Origin: Collimonas fungivorans
GTDB taxonomy: Bacteria > Pseudomonadota > Gammaproteobacteria > Burkholderiales > Burkholderiaceae_D
Length of the DNA: 64,000 nt
Direction: 5' to 3'
Assembly (NCBI RefSeq): GCF_001584145.1
Contig: NZ_CP013232.1
Span: 1,364,001 to 1,428,000, forward strand
Shown: positions 1 through 9,712 of the stretch, piece by piece
Numbering within the stretch: the stretch's first letter is position 1
How the letters are laid out: every line of letters starts with the position of its first letter
Translations under genes and position numbers: made by a program
The notes under the pieces: generated by a model
The model's database searches: none
Told to the model about the DNA's origin: nothing
The model's input: the letters and a program-made list of their open reading frames with translations, nothing else

Positions 1-1104
1 GCAGCCAACCTCGAGACCGGACTGCAGGCGGCGGACCAGATGGTCGCCAGCGGCAAGGTGACGGGGACCAACGGGACATTCCTGGCCAGTGCGGCTGCCC
101 TGCAGAAGAGCGCCAGCGTCGCGGTGGCAGGACAGGTGCTCGACAGCCTGTCGGGACAGATCCACGCCTCGGCCCAGGCGCTCACTTTCCAGCAGTCGCA
201 GACATTGAATCGCGACCTGGGCAATCGGCTGGCGGCTTTGGGCAACCAGGCGGAAGGACAGGACGGCGCCGGCTTGTGGGTCAGCGCCATCGGCGCCTCG
301 GGCAAGCTGAACCAGAGCGGCTATGCCAGCGGCGACACGTCGTTATGGGGCGGGCAGTTCGGCGTCGATACCCGGCTCGGTACACACACCATCGTCGGCG
401 CGGCGCTGGCGTATGCGGACAGCAAGGCCAGTTTCGACCGCCTCGGCGGCCAGGGCAAGGGGCACAGTACCGGCGTCTCGCTGTATGGCCGTCATGGCTT
501 CGGCGACGGCGGCGCTTATGTGTCGGGCCGGGCCGGGGTGGCCAGCATCGACAGCACGGTGACGCGCACGGCGCTGATCGGCAATACCGAGCAGGACCTG
601 GGCGCCAGCCACACCGATAGCCTGTGGTCGGCCTATATGGAGGGCGGTTATGGACTGCCGCTGTCGGCGGACCTGCGGCTGACGCCCTATGCCGGCCTGG
701 CCTACGACCGTCTCAAGCGCGGCGGTTTTACGGAAAGCGGCGGAGTGTTCGGCTTGACGGCCGAGAGCCAGGTCTACAAACAAACAGCGGGGTTGCTGGG
801 GGTGCGCGGCGAGAGCCGTTTCCAATGGGCTGGCGGCATGAGTGTGCTGCAGGCATACGCGGCGTGGCAGCATGCGTTCAGCGAGGGCAGCCTGGATTTC
901 GGGGCGGCGTATGTGGGAGCGCCGGCGGCGCGCTTCACGGTGCAGGGGATAGGGCTGGCGCGCAGCAGCGGCTGGGCGGGACTGGGCTTGAGTACGACGG
1001 TCGACAGCCGCTGGGGCTGGTACCTGAACTACGATGCGCAGCTGGGCAATGGCGGGTTGCGCAACAACATGCTGGCGCTGGGGCTGCGCTTCAGGCTCGA
1101 TTGA
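1..1104 (+). CDS. autotransporter beta-barrel domain protein, 3' part only
   Basis: The reading frame is open from base 1, so the gene starts left of the window and only the C-terminal ~367 residues are seen. From about residue 90 the sequence alternates Gly/aromatic/small residues in the pattern of a 12-strand autotransporter barrel (for example GLWVSAIGASGKLNQSGY, SLWGGQFGVDTRLG, GLGLSTTVDSRWGWYLNYD), and it ends LALGLRFRLD. In this family the barrel inserts in the outer membrane and the upstream passenger is exported to the cell surface; the passenger is outside the window, so its job is unknown. The terminal residue is Asp rather than the usual aromatic residue. GC content is high, like the neighbouring core genes. 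Confidence 0.85.
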   Translation, partial: AANLETGLQAADQMVASGKVTGTNGTFLASAAALQKSASVAVAGQVLDSLSGQIHASAQALTFQQSQTLNRDLGNRLAALGNQAEGQDGAGLWVSAIGASGKLNQSGYASGDTSLWGGQFGVDTRLGTHTIVGAALAYADSKASFDRLGGQGKGHSTGVSLYGRHGFGDGGAYVSGRAGVASIDSTVTRTALIGNTEQDLGASHTDSLWSAYMEGGYGLPLSADLRLTPYAGLAYDRLKRGGFTESGGVFGLTAESQVYKQTAGLLGVRGESRFQWAGGMSVLQAYAAWQHAFSEGSLDFGAAYVGAPAARFTVQGIGLARSSGWAGLGLSTTVDSRWGWYLNYDAQLGNGGLRNNMLALGLRFRLD

Positions 1105-1145
1105 TGTACCTGAACGGCGCCCGATGGCAAGGACGCCGGGTGTTT

Positions 1146-3821
1146 TTACTCTGTTTGCACCGGCGTCAATACTTCACGGCTGCCGTTGTGCGCCACCGAA
1201 GAAACAATTCCTGCCGACTCCATCTGCTCCACCAGCCGCGCGGCGCGATTGTAGCCGACGCGGAATTGCCGCTGCACCGATGAAATCGAAGCGCGCCGGG
1301 TACGCACCACAAACGCCACGGCTTCGTCGTACAGCGGATCGGCCTCGACGTCCTGGCTGTCGCCCAGCAGGTCTGTACTGGCACCTTCGGCAGGGACGCC
1401 GGCCAGGATCGCTTCTTCGTATTCGGGTTCGCCGAACTGCTTCAGGTGTTCGACTACCCGGTGCACTTCCGCATCCGAGACAAAAGCGCCATGCACGCGT
1501 TGCGGATAACCCGATCCCGGCGGCAGGAACAGCATGTCGCCGTGGCCGAGCAAGGCTTCGGCGCCCATCTGGTCGAGGATGGTCCTGGAATCGATCTTGG
1601 ACGATACCTGGAACGCAACCCGGGTCGGGATATTGGCCTTGATCAGGCCGGTGATGACATCGACCGAAGGCCGTTGCGTCGCCAGGATCAGGTGGATGCC
1701 GGCGGCCCGGGCTTTTTGCGCCAGGCGCGCGATCAGCTCTTCGATTTTCTTGCCAGTCACCATCATCAGGTCCGCCAGCTCGTCGATGATGACCACGATC
1801 AGCGGCAGGGTGGATAACGGTTCCGGTGCATCGGGAGTAAGCGAGAATGGGTTGCTGACTTTCTTGCCGCGCATTTCGCCGTCGCGGATTTTCTGGTTGA
1901 ATCCGGCCAGGTTACGCACTCCGAGCGCGGACATCAGGCGGTAGCGCTTGTCCATCTCGGCCACGCACCAGGTCAGCGCATTGGATGCCAGTTTCATGTC
2001 GGTGACCACCGGCGCCAGCAGATGCGGAATTCCTTCATATACCGACAGTTCCAGCATCTTGGGATCGATCATGATCAGCCGCACTTCTTCCGGCGTGGCT
2101 TTATACAATAGCGACAGGATCATTGCATTGATCGCTACCGACTTGCCGGAACCGGTAGTGCCGGCCACCAGCATATGCGGAGCACGGGCCAGGTCGGCGA
2201 CTACCGGCGTGCCGGTGATGTCTTTGCCCAAAGCCAGCGTCAAGTGAGATACAGAATCCTGGTAAGCGGGCGACTCCAGAATCTCCGACAGCCGGATCAT
2301 CTGCCGCTTCGGATTGGGCAACTCAAGCCCCATGCAGGTTTTGCCAGGAATGGTTTCCACCACCCGGATCGAAGTCAGGCCCAGTGCACGCGACAAGTCT
2401 TTCATCAGGCCGACGATCTGGCTGCCGCGCACGCCCAGCGCCGGCTCCACTTCGAAGCGGGTAATCACCGGTCCGGCGTCGGCGCCCAGCACTGTCACCG
2501 GCACCTTGAATTCTTTCAGGCGCTGCTCGATCAGCAAGCCGGTTTCCGCCAGGCGTTCAAGCGGAATATCGACCTGTTCGTTGACGGCGGCATCCAGCAA
2601 ATTGAGTCCAGGCAAGTCAATGCGCAGTTCGTGCAGCGGATGAAATGAGAAATCGGCTTCGTTATTGTCGGCGAGCGCCGCCAGAGCGGCGCCTGGCGTG
2701 AGCGCAGCTGGCGCAACCTGAGTAACGGCGGCGATTGCCTGGCCCGCCGCGGCAAAGGCGGACGAAATTTCGGGCGGCATGGGCGCAGCCGGCAAATTGA
2801 TAGATTCAGGCCTGACCGCATCCTGGTAGACGACGTGAGTGGGAGCAATCGGGGCAATGGCCGCATGCGTCGGCGCGGTTGCTGCTGACGGCGATGCTGG
2901 TGCATGCGTGGAGGCGGCCGGCTCGTTCACATGCGCATCGTGCCGCGCTTCGACAGCATGTGCATGTTCTGCGGCAGGTCTGGCCGGCGCTGCCTGAACG
3001 GCGCCGGTTGCAGGCGCCGGCGTGCCGACAGCAGGACGGGTGCTGATTATCGTGGTCAGCGGCGCCGGCCGATGCTGGATCCGTTCTGCCTGGCGCTGAT
3101 GCATTGCATCTTTGCGTGTAGCGCTTGCAATCCGCGCCTGTTGCGCCATGGTGGCGCGCGCCCGCATCGCTGGCGTCGGGATGATTTGTTCGACCGTGGC
3201 CCATTCCGCCATGCTTCTGGCGCTGGTTTTTGTTGCAGCCGGTTTCGCCAGCGGTTTCTGTTGTTTACCGAAGACTTCAGCCAGTTCGGAACTTGAGGGC
3301 AATTGCCAGGATTTTCTGCTGCGCGGCGGGATTGCGATGCTTTCTCGCGCTCGCGCCGGCCCGGGTACGGAATGGACAGGCGCCGCGACGGTTGCAGCAC
3401 GCGGCTTGCGCGGTTCAGTCGGTGTTTCCGGCTGCTGTTTTTTTAGCGGGAAGATCCGCTGCAGCAAGGGCAGCTTGGCGAATGATTTCAGCCATTCGTT
3501 TCCGAACAGCCACGATAACGCCAGAATGCCGATTACCGCCAGCGCCAGCAGGCCGCCGGCAGCCCCCAGCACACCCATGAAACCATGCGCCAGTGCATAG
3601 CCAAACAGGTCGCCGTCGGGCGGCGCCGATTCTTGCGTACGCAGCACGGCTTCCAGCGCACTGCTGCTGCACAGTATCAGCAGCGTGCCTAACCACAAAC
3701 GGATGGAACCCGGACCGCGAAGCGGATTTATCCCGGACCGGCGTGCGTTGAGCACTCGTACAACCATAGGGACAAGCCAGAGCAAAGACCATCCGAACCA
3801 ACTGAAAACTGCCATATGCAT
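1146..3821 (-). CDS. ftsK: FtsK/SpoIIIE-family DNA translocase
   Basis: This is a hexameric ATP-driven DNA pump that acts at the division septum to clear and resolve chromosome termini. The N-terminus has three hydrophobic segments (around [33 protein letters not shown] and [20 protein letters not shown]). A long Ala/Pro-rich linker follows, then the motor with Walker A GTTGSGKS, the [17 protein letters not shown] motif, and Walker [13 protein letters not shown]. The C-terminal ~65 residues form the winged-helix gamma domain ([22 protein letters not shown]) that reads polar DNA guide sequences. The open frame extends upstream to 3968, but the extra residues are Pro/Gly/Arg-rich. The Met at 3821 (or 3815), just before the first membrane helix, is the better start; there is no strong ribosome site. 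Many beta-proteobacteria carry two FtsK paralogues, and which one this is cannot be told here. Confidence 0.93.
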   Translation of the reverse strand: MHMAVFSWFGWSLLWLVPMVVRVLNARRSGINPLRGPGSIRLWLGTLLILCSSSALEAVLRTQESAPPDGDLFGYALAHGFMGVLGAAGGLLALAVIGILALSWLFGNEWLKSFAKLPLLQRIFPLKKQQPETPTEPRKPRAATVAAPVHSVPGPARARESIAIPPRSRKSWQLPSSSELAEVFGKQQKPLAKPAATKTSARSMAEWATVEQIIPTPAMRARATMAQQARIASATRKDAMHQRQAERIQHRPAPLTTIISTRPAVGTPAPATGAVQAAPARPAAEHAHAVEARHDAHVNEPAASTHAPASPSAATAPTHAAIAPIAPTHVVYQDAVRPESINLPAAPMPPEISSAFAAAGQAIAAVTQVAPAALTPGAALAALADNNEADFSFHPLHELRIDLPGLNLLDAAVNEQVDIPLERLAETGLLIEQRLKEFKVPVTVLGADAGPVITRFEVEPALGVRGSQIVGLMKDLSRALGLTSIRVVETIPGKTCMGLELPNPKRQMIRLSEILESPAYQDSVSHLTLALGKDITGTPVVADLARAPHMLVAGTTGSGKSVAINAMILSLLYKATPEEVRLIMIDPKMLELSVYEGIPHLLAPVVTDMKLASNALTWCVAEMDKRYRLMSALGVRNLAGFNQKIRDGEMRGKKVSNPFSLTPDAPEPLSTLPLIVVIIDELADLMMVTGKKIEELIARLAQKARAAGIHLILATQRPSVDVITGLIKANIPTRVAFQVSSKIDSRTILDQMGAEALLGHGDMLFLPPGSGYPQRVHGAFVSDAEVHRVVEHLKQFGEPEYEEAILAGVPAEGASTDLLGDSQDVEADPLYDEAVAFVVRTRRASISSVQRQFRVGYNRAARLVEQMESAGIVSSVAHNGSREVLTPVQTE

Positions 3822-4665
3822 ACTCAAATTCAACGAAAAATCGACGTCCGGAAATCTATGTGTTTGTGCAATTCCTGCGACAGGAACAGGTCGGGCCGCG
3901 CAGGTCTGGCCGCGTAGGCCTGGCGGGGCAGGTCCTGCCGGAGTAGGCCCGCCATTTGCCCGGAGCAAGGGTGACCTGATCAGGTTGTGGGACGTCCTTA
4001 AATGAAAGTAGGTGATATTAACCGAAAAGCATCAGGCTTTCTCGTCCGGTTTGCCATCTACGGCCCGGTATTTGTGTAGACAATTGTGCAATAAAATCAC
4101 AACCGCCAAAACGGGAATTTGTAACTTCCACGCCAACTCCCTGTAACAACTTTGTTTCATCTCCGACCGGCGCCATCGCGTGCTTTGCTGCAAAGCACAA
4201 CAAATGTATGCAAATAGCGGCATCAACCTATTATTTCTGCGTATTTGTTTATGCAATATTGTGCTTTTACGACAAATTTGGCGTTTTTTGACAATCCGCT
4301 GTCGTAAATTTGTAACGCAATATGACTATTTGTAACCCGGCCAAATAATTTGTAACAAAAAATATTATCTTTAGGATAGATTAGCAACGCAGTGTCTTGG
4401 TGCATGGCAATAGCCGGTACCGAAGATGCTGTGTTGCCGTTGTCAGCACCGCGCAAGCGAGGCGGGTAGCGGCAAACCTGGGGGCCAGATGATGAAAAAA
4501 CCGTCGGGTACGTCGGGTTGATTCTTGGGTTTGTCTGTCTGTGCGGAATCGTAGCAGAGGTCAAAACGCAAATTACGTCGTCCACAAGGCGATTTAATCA
4601 GTCTGGTTTGATTACACAAATAATTAAATTCTCAACTCTAAAATTATCGATAGGGAGTGTTGCAT
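3822..4665. other. gene-free upstream region between ftsK and the receptor gene
   Basis: About 840 bases separate the divergently read ftsK and TonB-receptor genes. The first third is GC-rich like ftsK; the rest is AT-rich. Short open frames on both strands have no recognisable product. The region holds four copies of TTTGTAAC, listed separately, and the GGGAG ribosome site of the receptor at about 4651-4656. It is best read as a long regulatory region. Confidence 0.5.
4307..4356 (+). promoter_or_regulatory. three TTTGTAAC direct repeats at exact 20-bp spacing
   Basis: TTTGTAAC occurs at 4309-4316, 4329-4336 and 4349-4356, each preceded by A/T bases (AATTTGTAAC, TATTTGTAAC, AATTTGTAAC). A fourth AATTTGTAAC lies at 4116-4125. 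The exact 20-bp period places the sites on one face of the helix, as expected for a cooperatively binding regulator. They lie about 310-360 bases upstream of the receptor start. The regulator is unknown. Confidence 0.5.
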
Positions 4666-7458
4666 ATGATCAGGGAACGGAAATTGTCGCAGGCGCTACG
4701 CCAGGTGTTTTTTACCAGCGGGGTAGTGGTGGGCATCGGATTAATGGCTCAACCTGTACAGGCGCAGGAGACAAACGACGACAAACCGATGGGACGTGTT
4801 GAAATCACCGGCTCCAACATCAAACGTACACAGCAGGAAGGAGCTGCATCGACGCAGATCCTGACGCGCAAGGACATCCAGCAGTCGGGCAAGACCTCGG
4901 TAGCCGATGTGGTGCGCAGCCTGTCGGCCGACAACAACGGCTCCATCAGCGGTTCATTCACCAACGGCTTCGCCGGCAGCGCCTCGGGCGTTTCGCTGCG
5001 CGGACTGTCAGTCAACTCCACCCTGGTCCTGATCAACGGCCGCCGCACTGCGCCTTACGGCCTGGGCGATGACGGCCAGCGCAACTTTGTCGACTTGAAC
5101 ACGATCCCGCTCGGCGCGGTGGACCGCATCGAAGTGCTGAAGGACGGCGCTTCCGCGATCTACGGTTCGGATGCGATTGCCGGCGTGGTCAACATCATCT
5201 TGCGTGAAACCTATGAGGGCAAGACGATCTCCGGATCGCTGGGCACATCGGGCCATGGCGACGGTACCTTGAGAAGCGCATCCGGCACCTTCGGTTTCGG
5301 CAATCTGGAAACCGACAAGTACAACTATTTCTTCAGCATCGACGCCAAGCAGAGCAACCAGATCCTGCAAAAGGACCGGCCGGAATACCTGGGAACAGCC
5401 GACGCCCGTCCATGGGGCGGCCGTGACCAGCGCGCCGGCGCCACTACCACCAGCAATACCGGCGGCAGCAGTTTTGTCGGCACCGTACGGCCGGTCACTG
5501 CCGGCGGCGCCACCATTCCTGGCCGCGGCATCCAGAATCTGCCCGGCTGCGCCAGCATCGACACCGGCACATCGATCAATGGCGGCGGCGGCTGCCTGTG
5601 GGATCCAATCAAGGGCGGCTACCAGACGGTGCAGCCGGAAACCCAGAATATCAACCTGTTCGGCCGCGGCACGCTGCAAATCAACAACAACATGCAAGCC
5701 TATACCGAACTCGGCTTGTTCAACTCCCAGGCCAAGACCATCAATACGCCGTCCGGCCTGACCAGTGCCGGCTTCGACCTGGTCAACAACCGCGTTATCA
5801 ACTCAGGCACAGGCCCTGGCCAGCTGCTGCTGCCTATCGGCCATCCGGACAATCCGTTTCCTGCCAACCGGGCTCGCCCGCGCTGGGCCGATCCGGACCG
5901 TCCGCGCACTTCCGACCTCGATACCACTGTCACACGCCTGTTGGTCGGCGTGAAGGGAACCAGTTTCGGCTGGGACTATGACAGCGGCATCTTGTACGCG
6001 CAGAGCAAGACCCAGCGTACCCAGAACGGCTATTACCGCGCCAGCGCATTGCAGACGGCGGTCAACGATGGTTCTTTCCGTATCGGCCAGGCTGGTGCAC
6101 TGAACAGCGCAGATACGCTGGCTTTTGTGTCGCCTGAACTGAAAAACTGGGCAACCACCAAGCTCGCTTTGTGGGACTTCAAAGGCACCCGTGAGTTCGG
6201 CCAGCTGCCGGGCGGACCAATTGGTATAGCGATCGGCGGTGAACTGCGTCACGAATCAACCGTCAGCGAAGCGACGCCGTACACTGACATCAACGATATC
6301 GTCGGCCTGGGTTATGCCGCGGCCAGGTCTTCGCGCAACATCAGTTCCCTGTACACGGAACTGGCGCTGCCGGTCCTCAAGCAGCTGGAATTCCAGCTTG
6401 CCTTGCGTACCGACCAGTACTCCGATTTCGGCAACTCGACGACACCGAAGGTAGGCTTCAAATTCACCCCGATCCAGCAATTGGCCATCCGCGGTACATA
6501 TGCGGAAGGGTTCCGTGCGCCAGGACCGGCTGAAAGCGGCGATAGCGCAGTTTCTGCTTTCACCACTTTTACGCGTGATCCGGTGCGTTGCCCTGCCACT
6601 GGCCTCTCCGCGGACTGCGCGGACGGCAAGAATGTCGGTGCGGTGACGGTCGGCAACAAGAACCTGAAGCCGGAAAAATCCCAGAGCTACAGCCTGGGCT
6701 TCATCCTGGAGCCGATCAAGAACACCAGCGTGTCGGTGGACTACTGGCGTATCGTTCGCAAGAATGAAATCACCGGCTCTGACGCCGCTTCCATCATTGC
6801 AGACCCATCGAAATTCCCTGATGCGACTGTGGTGCGTGGCGAGGCGACTTCAGACTTCCCTGGCCTGGCCGGTCCTATCCTGCTGGTCAAGGCGCCGTAT
6901 ATCAATGCCGGCCAGACTCGCACCAGCGGCATCGATATCGACCTGCGCAGCCGTTTTGACCTGAATTCTTACGGTCGCATGACTGCCGGCCTGACAGTGT
7001 CGCAAATGTTCGAGTTCAAGCGTACCACCAATGGCGTGACACAGAACTTCGTCGGCACGCACGGCGATACCAACTTGTCCGGCAACGGCGGCACACCGCG
7101 TACCCGTGCTTCGGCTTCGCTGGCATGGGACCGTGGCCCGTTCAACGTGACTACTTCGGTCAACTATGTCAGCGGTATCGAGGACAGGAACGAAGCAGGG
7201 GGCGAATGCCTGGACGTCGATCCTGTCACCGGCAATCCTCTGATGAACTGCCGGGTTGCCTCGTTCACTACAGTTGACCTGTTCGGCCGCTGGGATGTGA
7301 GCAAGCAATGGCAGGTTACTGCTGCGATCGCCAACATATTTGACCGCCTGGCGCCGCTCGACGTGCAAACCTATGGCCGTATCAACTACAACCCGTCGCT
7401 GCATCAATCCGGCGCGGTAGGCCGCTACTTCACTTTGGGTGCTCGCTACACCTTCTAA
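4666..7458 (+). CDS. TonB-dependent outer-membrane receptor
   Basis: This is an energy-coupled outer-membrane importer of about 930 residues. A signal peptide (SGVVVGIGLMAQPVQAQ) is followed by the TonB-box/plug start (MGRVEITGSNIKRTQQEGAAS), the plug domain (DIQQSGKTSVADVVRSL, GVSLRGLSVNSTLVLINGRR, VDRIEVLKDGASAIYGSDAIAGVVNII) and a 22-strand barrel. The barrel carries the family's C-terminal motifs (NLKPEKSQSYSLGF, YGRINYNPSLHQSGAVGRYF) and ends in Phe. ATG 4666 is chosen because GGGAG lies eight bases upstream; an in-frame TTG at 4657 lacks such spacing. The class (ITGSNIKR start) is abundant in Oxalobacteraceae and Xanthomonads, often linked to carbohydrate or peptide uptake; the substrate cannot be read here. 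The gene is monocistronic and ends at a terminator. Confidence 0.93.
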   Translation: MIRERKLSQALRQVFFTSGVVVGIGLMAQPVQAQETNDDKPMGRVEITGSNIKRTQQEGAASTQILTRKDIQQSGKTSVADVVRSLSADNNGSISGSFTNGFAGSASGVSLRGLSVNSTLVLINGRRTAPYGLGDDGQRNFVDLNTIPLGAVDRIEVLKDGASAIYGSDAIAGVVNIILRETYEGKTISGSLGTSGHGDGTLRSASGTFGFGNLETDKYNYFFSIDAKQSNQILQKDRPEYLGTADARPWGGRDQRAGATTTSNTGGSSFVGTVRPVTAGGATIPGRGIQNLPGCASIDTGTSINGGGGCLWDPIKGGYQTVQPETQNINLFGRGTLQINNNMQAYTELGLFNSQAKTINTPSGLTSAGFDLVNNRVINSGTGPGQLLLPIGHPDNPFPANRARPRWADPDRPRTSDLDTTVTRLLVGVKGTSFGWDYDSGILYAQSKTQRTQNGYYRASALQTAVNDGSFRIGQAGALNSADTLAFVSPELKNWATTKLALWDFKGTREFGQLPGGPIGIAIGGELRHESTVSEATPYTDINDIVGLGYAAARSSRNISSLYTELALPVLKQLEFQLALRTDQYSDFGNSTTPKVGFKFTPIQQLAIRGTYAEGFRAPGPAESGDSAVSAFTTFTRDPVRCPATGLSADCADGKNVGAVTVGNKNLKPEKSQSYSLGFILEPIKNTSVSVDYWRIVRKNEITGSDAASIIADPSKFPDATVVRGEATSDFPGLAGPILLVKAPYINAGQTRTSGIDIDLRSRFDLNSYGRMTAGLTVSQMFEFKRTTNGVTQNFVGTHGDTNLSGNGGTPRTRASASLAWDRGPFNVTTSVNYVSGIEDRNEAGGECLDVDPVTGNPLMNCRVASFTTVDLFGRWDVSKQWQVTAAIANIFDRLAPLDVQTYGRINYNPSLHQSGAVGRYFTLGARYTF

Positions 7459-7483
7459 GTTCTGTAGCTAACTGATCGAAACA

Positions 7484-7520
7484 AAAACGCCAAGGAGGTT
7501 CGCTTCTCTGGCGTTTTTTT
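7484..7520 (+). terminator. rho-independent terminator after the TonB receptor
   Basis: The arms AAAACGCCA (7484-7492) and TGGCGTTTT (7509-7517) pair across a 16-base loop and run into a T tract. It lies 26 bases after the receptor stop codon. Confidence 0.85.
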
Positions 7521-7696
7521 TCGGCTGCAGATCGGTTAACTCTGGTTTGTAAACATTTCTGAAGAACTGAATTTTCCGCAATCTCGTTGGTCATCGTTGC
7601 GCACGCCTGCAGCAGCCATTGCTCCCGGTTGGGCGCGAGCATGGCCGCAGCGGTCCGCGGGCAATCCTGCGGCCTTACCTAGACAGGGATGACGAT

Positions 7697-8683
7697 ATGG
7701 AAGAGAAAAGCTTATCGCGCACGACTTCAGTTCAACTCGATAGACAAACGATCATGACAGCACGGATGAGCTTTGCGGCGGACCCGGAGCAGAAGGCGCG
7801 CTGCCTGGAGCGCTTGCGTGGGGCGCAGCTCGGTCCGGATAACCAGCCGTCGGATTGCGCGGCAGGGGGTAAGCATAGATTCAGCGAAGAGCTCGGCGTA
7901 CCGGAGACGCTGGCGGTGATCATCGACGTGCTGTGCTGGCTGCGCCAGGCGGATGGGAAAATCAGCGCCCGCGAGCAGGCAATTGCATTGGTGGAAGCCA
8001 TCCCGGTAGGCGCCGACCTCGGCGCCGTTCCATATAACTATGCGCATTGGCTGCTGCACGATATGCAATGGGGCATTACGCAATATTGCCAGGCAGGACA
8101 GTTGCAGGCATTGTCGGCCCAGCTTAAAGCATTGCACGACCAGGAGCTTGCCGGCGTGGCCGTAGACGACAGCACATGGCGCGAGCTCGAGCAGGAAGCC
8201 GTCGGCGAGGCGGGAGAAACAGGAGAAGGAGACCGCCAGTATCTGGAGAGCCTGCTTGGCAGCGTCGCCAGTCCCTTGAGGCGGATCAACGCCGAGCAAA
8301 TGGGAAAATTGTGCGGAGGCGCCGCGTATTTTGCCGGGGAGCAGGCCAAGGCCAGTTACTGGACGGACAGCGAACAAGACCAGCTGGATGATTTGTATGA
8401 CGCTTTTCGCGCCAGCGTCGAACAAACGCTGGGGCCGCGTCCGCCGGCCGAGCAAACTGCCGAGCTGAGCGCCTGGCTCCGGCAAGAGCAGGCCATGGAC
8501 GCCGCATGGGAGAAAAAGATGCGGCGGCAGCAACGCCTGTTATGGCGGCGCTGGGATGCGTGGGGAGAAAAGCAGGCTTCGCTGTACGCAGCCTTTAATG
8601 AGTCGGCCGTCGATCTCTTGCTGACGCAGTTCAAGCTGGCACCGCGCCGGAATGTTTTTGCTCCTAGCCAGCAGTTGCACTGA
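7697..8683 (+). CDS. hypothetical acidic cytoplasmic protein
   Basis: I do not recognise this 328-residue protein. It has no signal peptide or membrane segment and is rich in Ala, Gln, Glu and Trp. A tract around residues 75-135 (ETLAVIIDVLCWLRQADGKI, AIPVGADLGAVPYNYAHWLL) looks like a helical bundle, and the C-terminal third is strongly helical and charged (EKKMRRQQRLLWRRWDAWGE). The frame is open from 7619, but ATG 7697 has a weak AGGG site upstream and removes a low-quality leader. The gene stands alone between two terminators just outside the tRNA-linked island, so it is probably the last core gene on this side. Confidence 0.7.
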   Translation: MEEKSLSRTTSVQLDRQTIMTARMSFAADPEQKARCLERLRGAQLGPDNQPSDCAAGGKHRFSEELGVPETLAVIIDVLCWLRQADGKISAREQAIALVEAIPVGADLGAVPYNYAHWLLHDMQWGITQYCQAGQLQALSAQLKALHDQELAGVAVDDSTWRELEQEAVGEAGETGEGDRQYLESLLGSVASPLRRINAEQMGKLCGGAAYFAGEQAKASYWTDSEQDQLDDLYDAFRASVEQTLGPRPPAEQTAELSAWLRQEQAMDAAWEKKMRRQQRLLWRRWDAWGEKQASLYAAFNESAVDLLLTQFKLAPRRNVFAPSQQLH

Positions 8684-8740
8684 CTGGCATGTTGCGTCAG
8701 CACGAGAAGCGGGGCCTGATCTGCAATCCGGTTGGATAAA

Positions 8741-8770
8741 AAAACGCCGGCTATTTCTAGCCGGCGTTTT
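8741..8770. terminator. perfect bidirectional terminator hairpin
   Basis: AAAACGCCGGCTA (8741-8753), loop TTTC, then TAGCCGGCGTTTT (8758-8770): a 13-bp perfect stem with A and T tracts on either side. It ends the gene at 7697-8683. It also lies directly downstream of the minus-strand tRNA 3' end at 8785, so it was probably the tRNA gene's own terminator before island insertion. Confidence 0.88.
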
Positions 8771-8780
8771 ATACCGCATG

Positions 8781-8830
8781 TTGCTGGTGGCCCCCCCAGA
8801 GTCGAACTGGGCACCAACGGATTATGAGTC
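8781..8830 (-). repeat. island att site: 3' half of a tRNA gene (CAT anticodon), left copy
   Basis: Read on the minus strand the segment gives an anticodon loop CTCATAA, a variable region, a T arm (CCCAG TTCGACT CTGGG), and an acceptor strand ending in CCA. These are the 3' half of a tRNA with anticodon CAT (elongator Met or the lysidine-type Ile2). The 5' half that should follow to the right is absent, so it is not a working tRNA. A near-identical copy lies at 20598-20648; this one has one C fewer in the acceptor strand. Tandem copies of a tRNA 3' end are the classic footprint of tyrosine-integrase insertion, and this copy is the likely original chromosomal side. Confidence 0.85.
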
Positions 8831-8885
8831 AAGGGCGCAGAATGCGCATAAGCTGCAAAGCCGCGCCAGGCAACAACTACTGTTT

Positions 8886-8918
8886 GCGCATTCAGCGCGT
8901 GAAAAACACTGAATGCGC
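8886..8918. repeat. inverted repeat next to the left att site
   Basis: GCGCATTCAG (8886-8895) and CTGAATGCGC (8909-8918) form a perfect 10-bp stem around a 13-base loop. It lies 56 bases inside the island and could be a recombination arm site, an operator or a terminator; the sequence alone does not decide. Confidence 0.5.
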
Positions 8919-9010
8919 CTAGTTGGTCAAAAAAACCCCACTTGAATAAGCTTCGCTAGCTCAGCTTTGATCCGCCAGCTTTGCAAAAGCGAGAAGATAA
9001 AGAAGAGTGG

Positions 9011-9511
9011 CTATTTAGGAGCGGGGTCGTTCTTTTGCATATCCATCCAAGTGAAGAAATTAGCGGAATGGGTGTATACATCGTTGTTAATGGCCGGAAA
9101 ATACAAATCCGCGTGAGTCGCCAGTGGAAAATCTTTTAGGCAGACTGCTTTTATAAAACCATCGGCAATAGAGTCCGGGACGATTTCGTTTTCTTTGCTG
9201 GCGACACTGGTGGTAGTCCTGACTGAGCGGTCTTTGTTATAAGTCACCATCGTCAAAATCTTTAAGGTTCTTGAGCTGCAATTGAATTGCTCCCTAAGTG
9301 CTGTACTGAAGCTACCATCAGCGTCCGCTACCGACGGGTTTTGTACTTGTTTAATCCAGAGAGTGACGTAATTGCCGCTTTTTGCGATAGTCTCGGCGTC
9401 GAAGAAATAGGTTGCGTTGGCCGCAGTTGTGGTGAACACATTCCAGGTCGCAGCATGTACAGGTAATGTTAGTAATAAAATTGCACCGACTAATGCGGCT
9501 CTTGGTAACAT
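9011..9511 (-). CDS. secreted surface-adhesin-E-like protein
   Basis: A small exported protein of about 166 residues. The signal peptide MLPRAALVGAILLLTLPVHA is followed by TWNVFTTTAANATYFFDAETIAKSGNYVTLWIKQV. This W...YYxD..S(I)...G..V..W pattern is that of the surface-adhesin protein E-like domain. Cysteines near FNCSSRTLKIL and KAVCLKDF could form a disulfide. ATG 9511 is preferred over 9526 because GGGGAG sits seven bases before it. It stands alone at the left end of the island; its role is unknown, and in this family it is often an accessory envelope protein. Confidence 0.65.
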   Translation of the reverse strand: MLPRAALVGAILLLTLPVHAATWNVFTTTAANATYFFDAETIAKSGNYVTLWIKQVQNPSVADADGSFSTALREQFNCSSRTLKILTMVTYNKDRSVRTTTSVASKENEIVPDSIADGFIKAVCLKDFPLATHADLYFPAINNDVYTHSANFFTWMDMQKNDPAPK

Positions 9512-9712
9512 AAATTCGCTCCCCATTTTCTGAATTTTTCTTTTGAAACTAGCAACTTTAATTATTGTAGGAACAGCGCGTGAGAACTATTGAAATTTTT
9601 GTTATTAAACAATATGTCAAGGGGCTCGGGTAGTCAAGAAAAGTGCCGATGCTTAACATCAGATTCAACTTGGAAACAGCCGGTTTATGGGCACGGTTAC
9701 CTGCTTCGGCTT

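Noticed and set aside
8785..8830. A functional tRNA gene at either att site
   Set aside because: Only the anticodon-to-CCA half is present; the D arm and 5' acceptor strand are missing at both copies.
8885..8945. A second integrase end beside the left att, because TTGGTCAAAAAAACCCCAC recurs at 20534-20553
   Set aside because: Only ~19 bases match, no catalytic codons can be read, and the A-run/C-run word is low in complexity.
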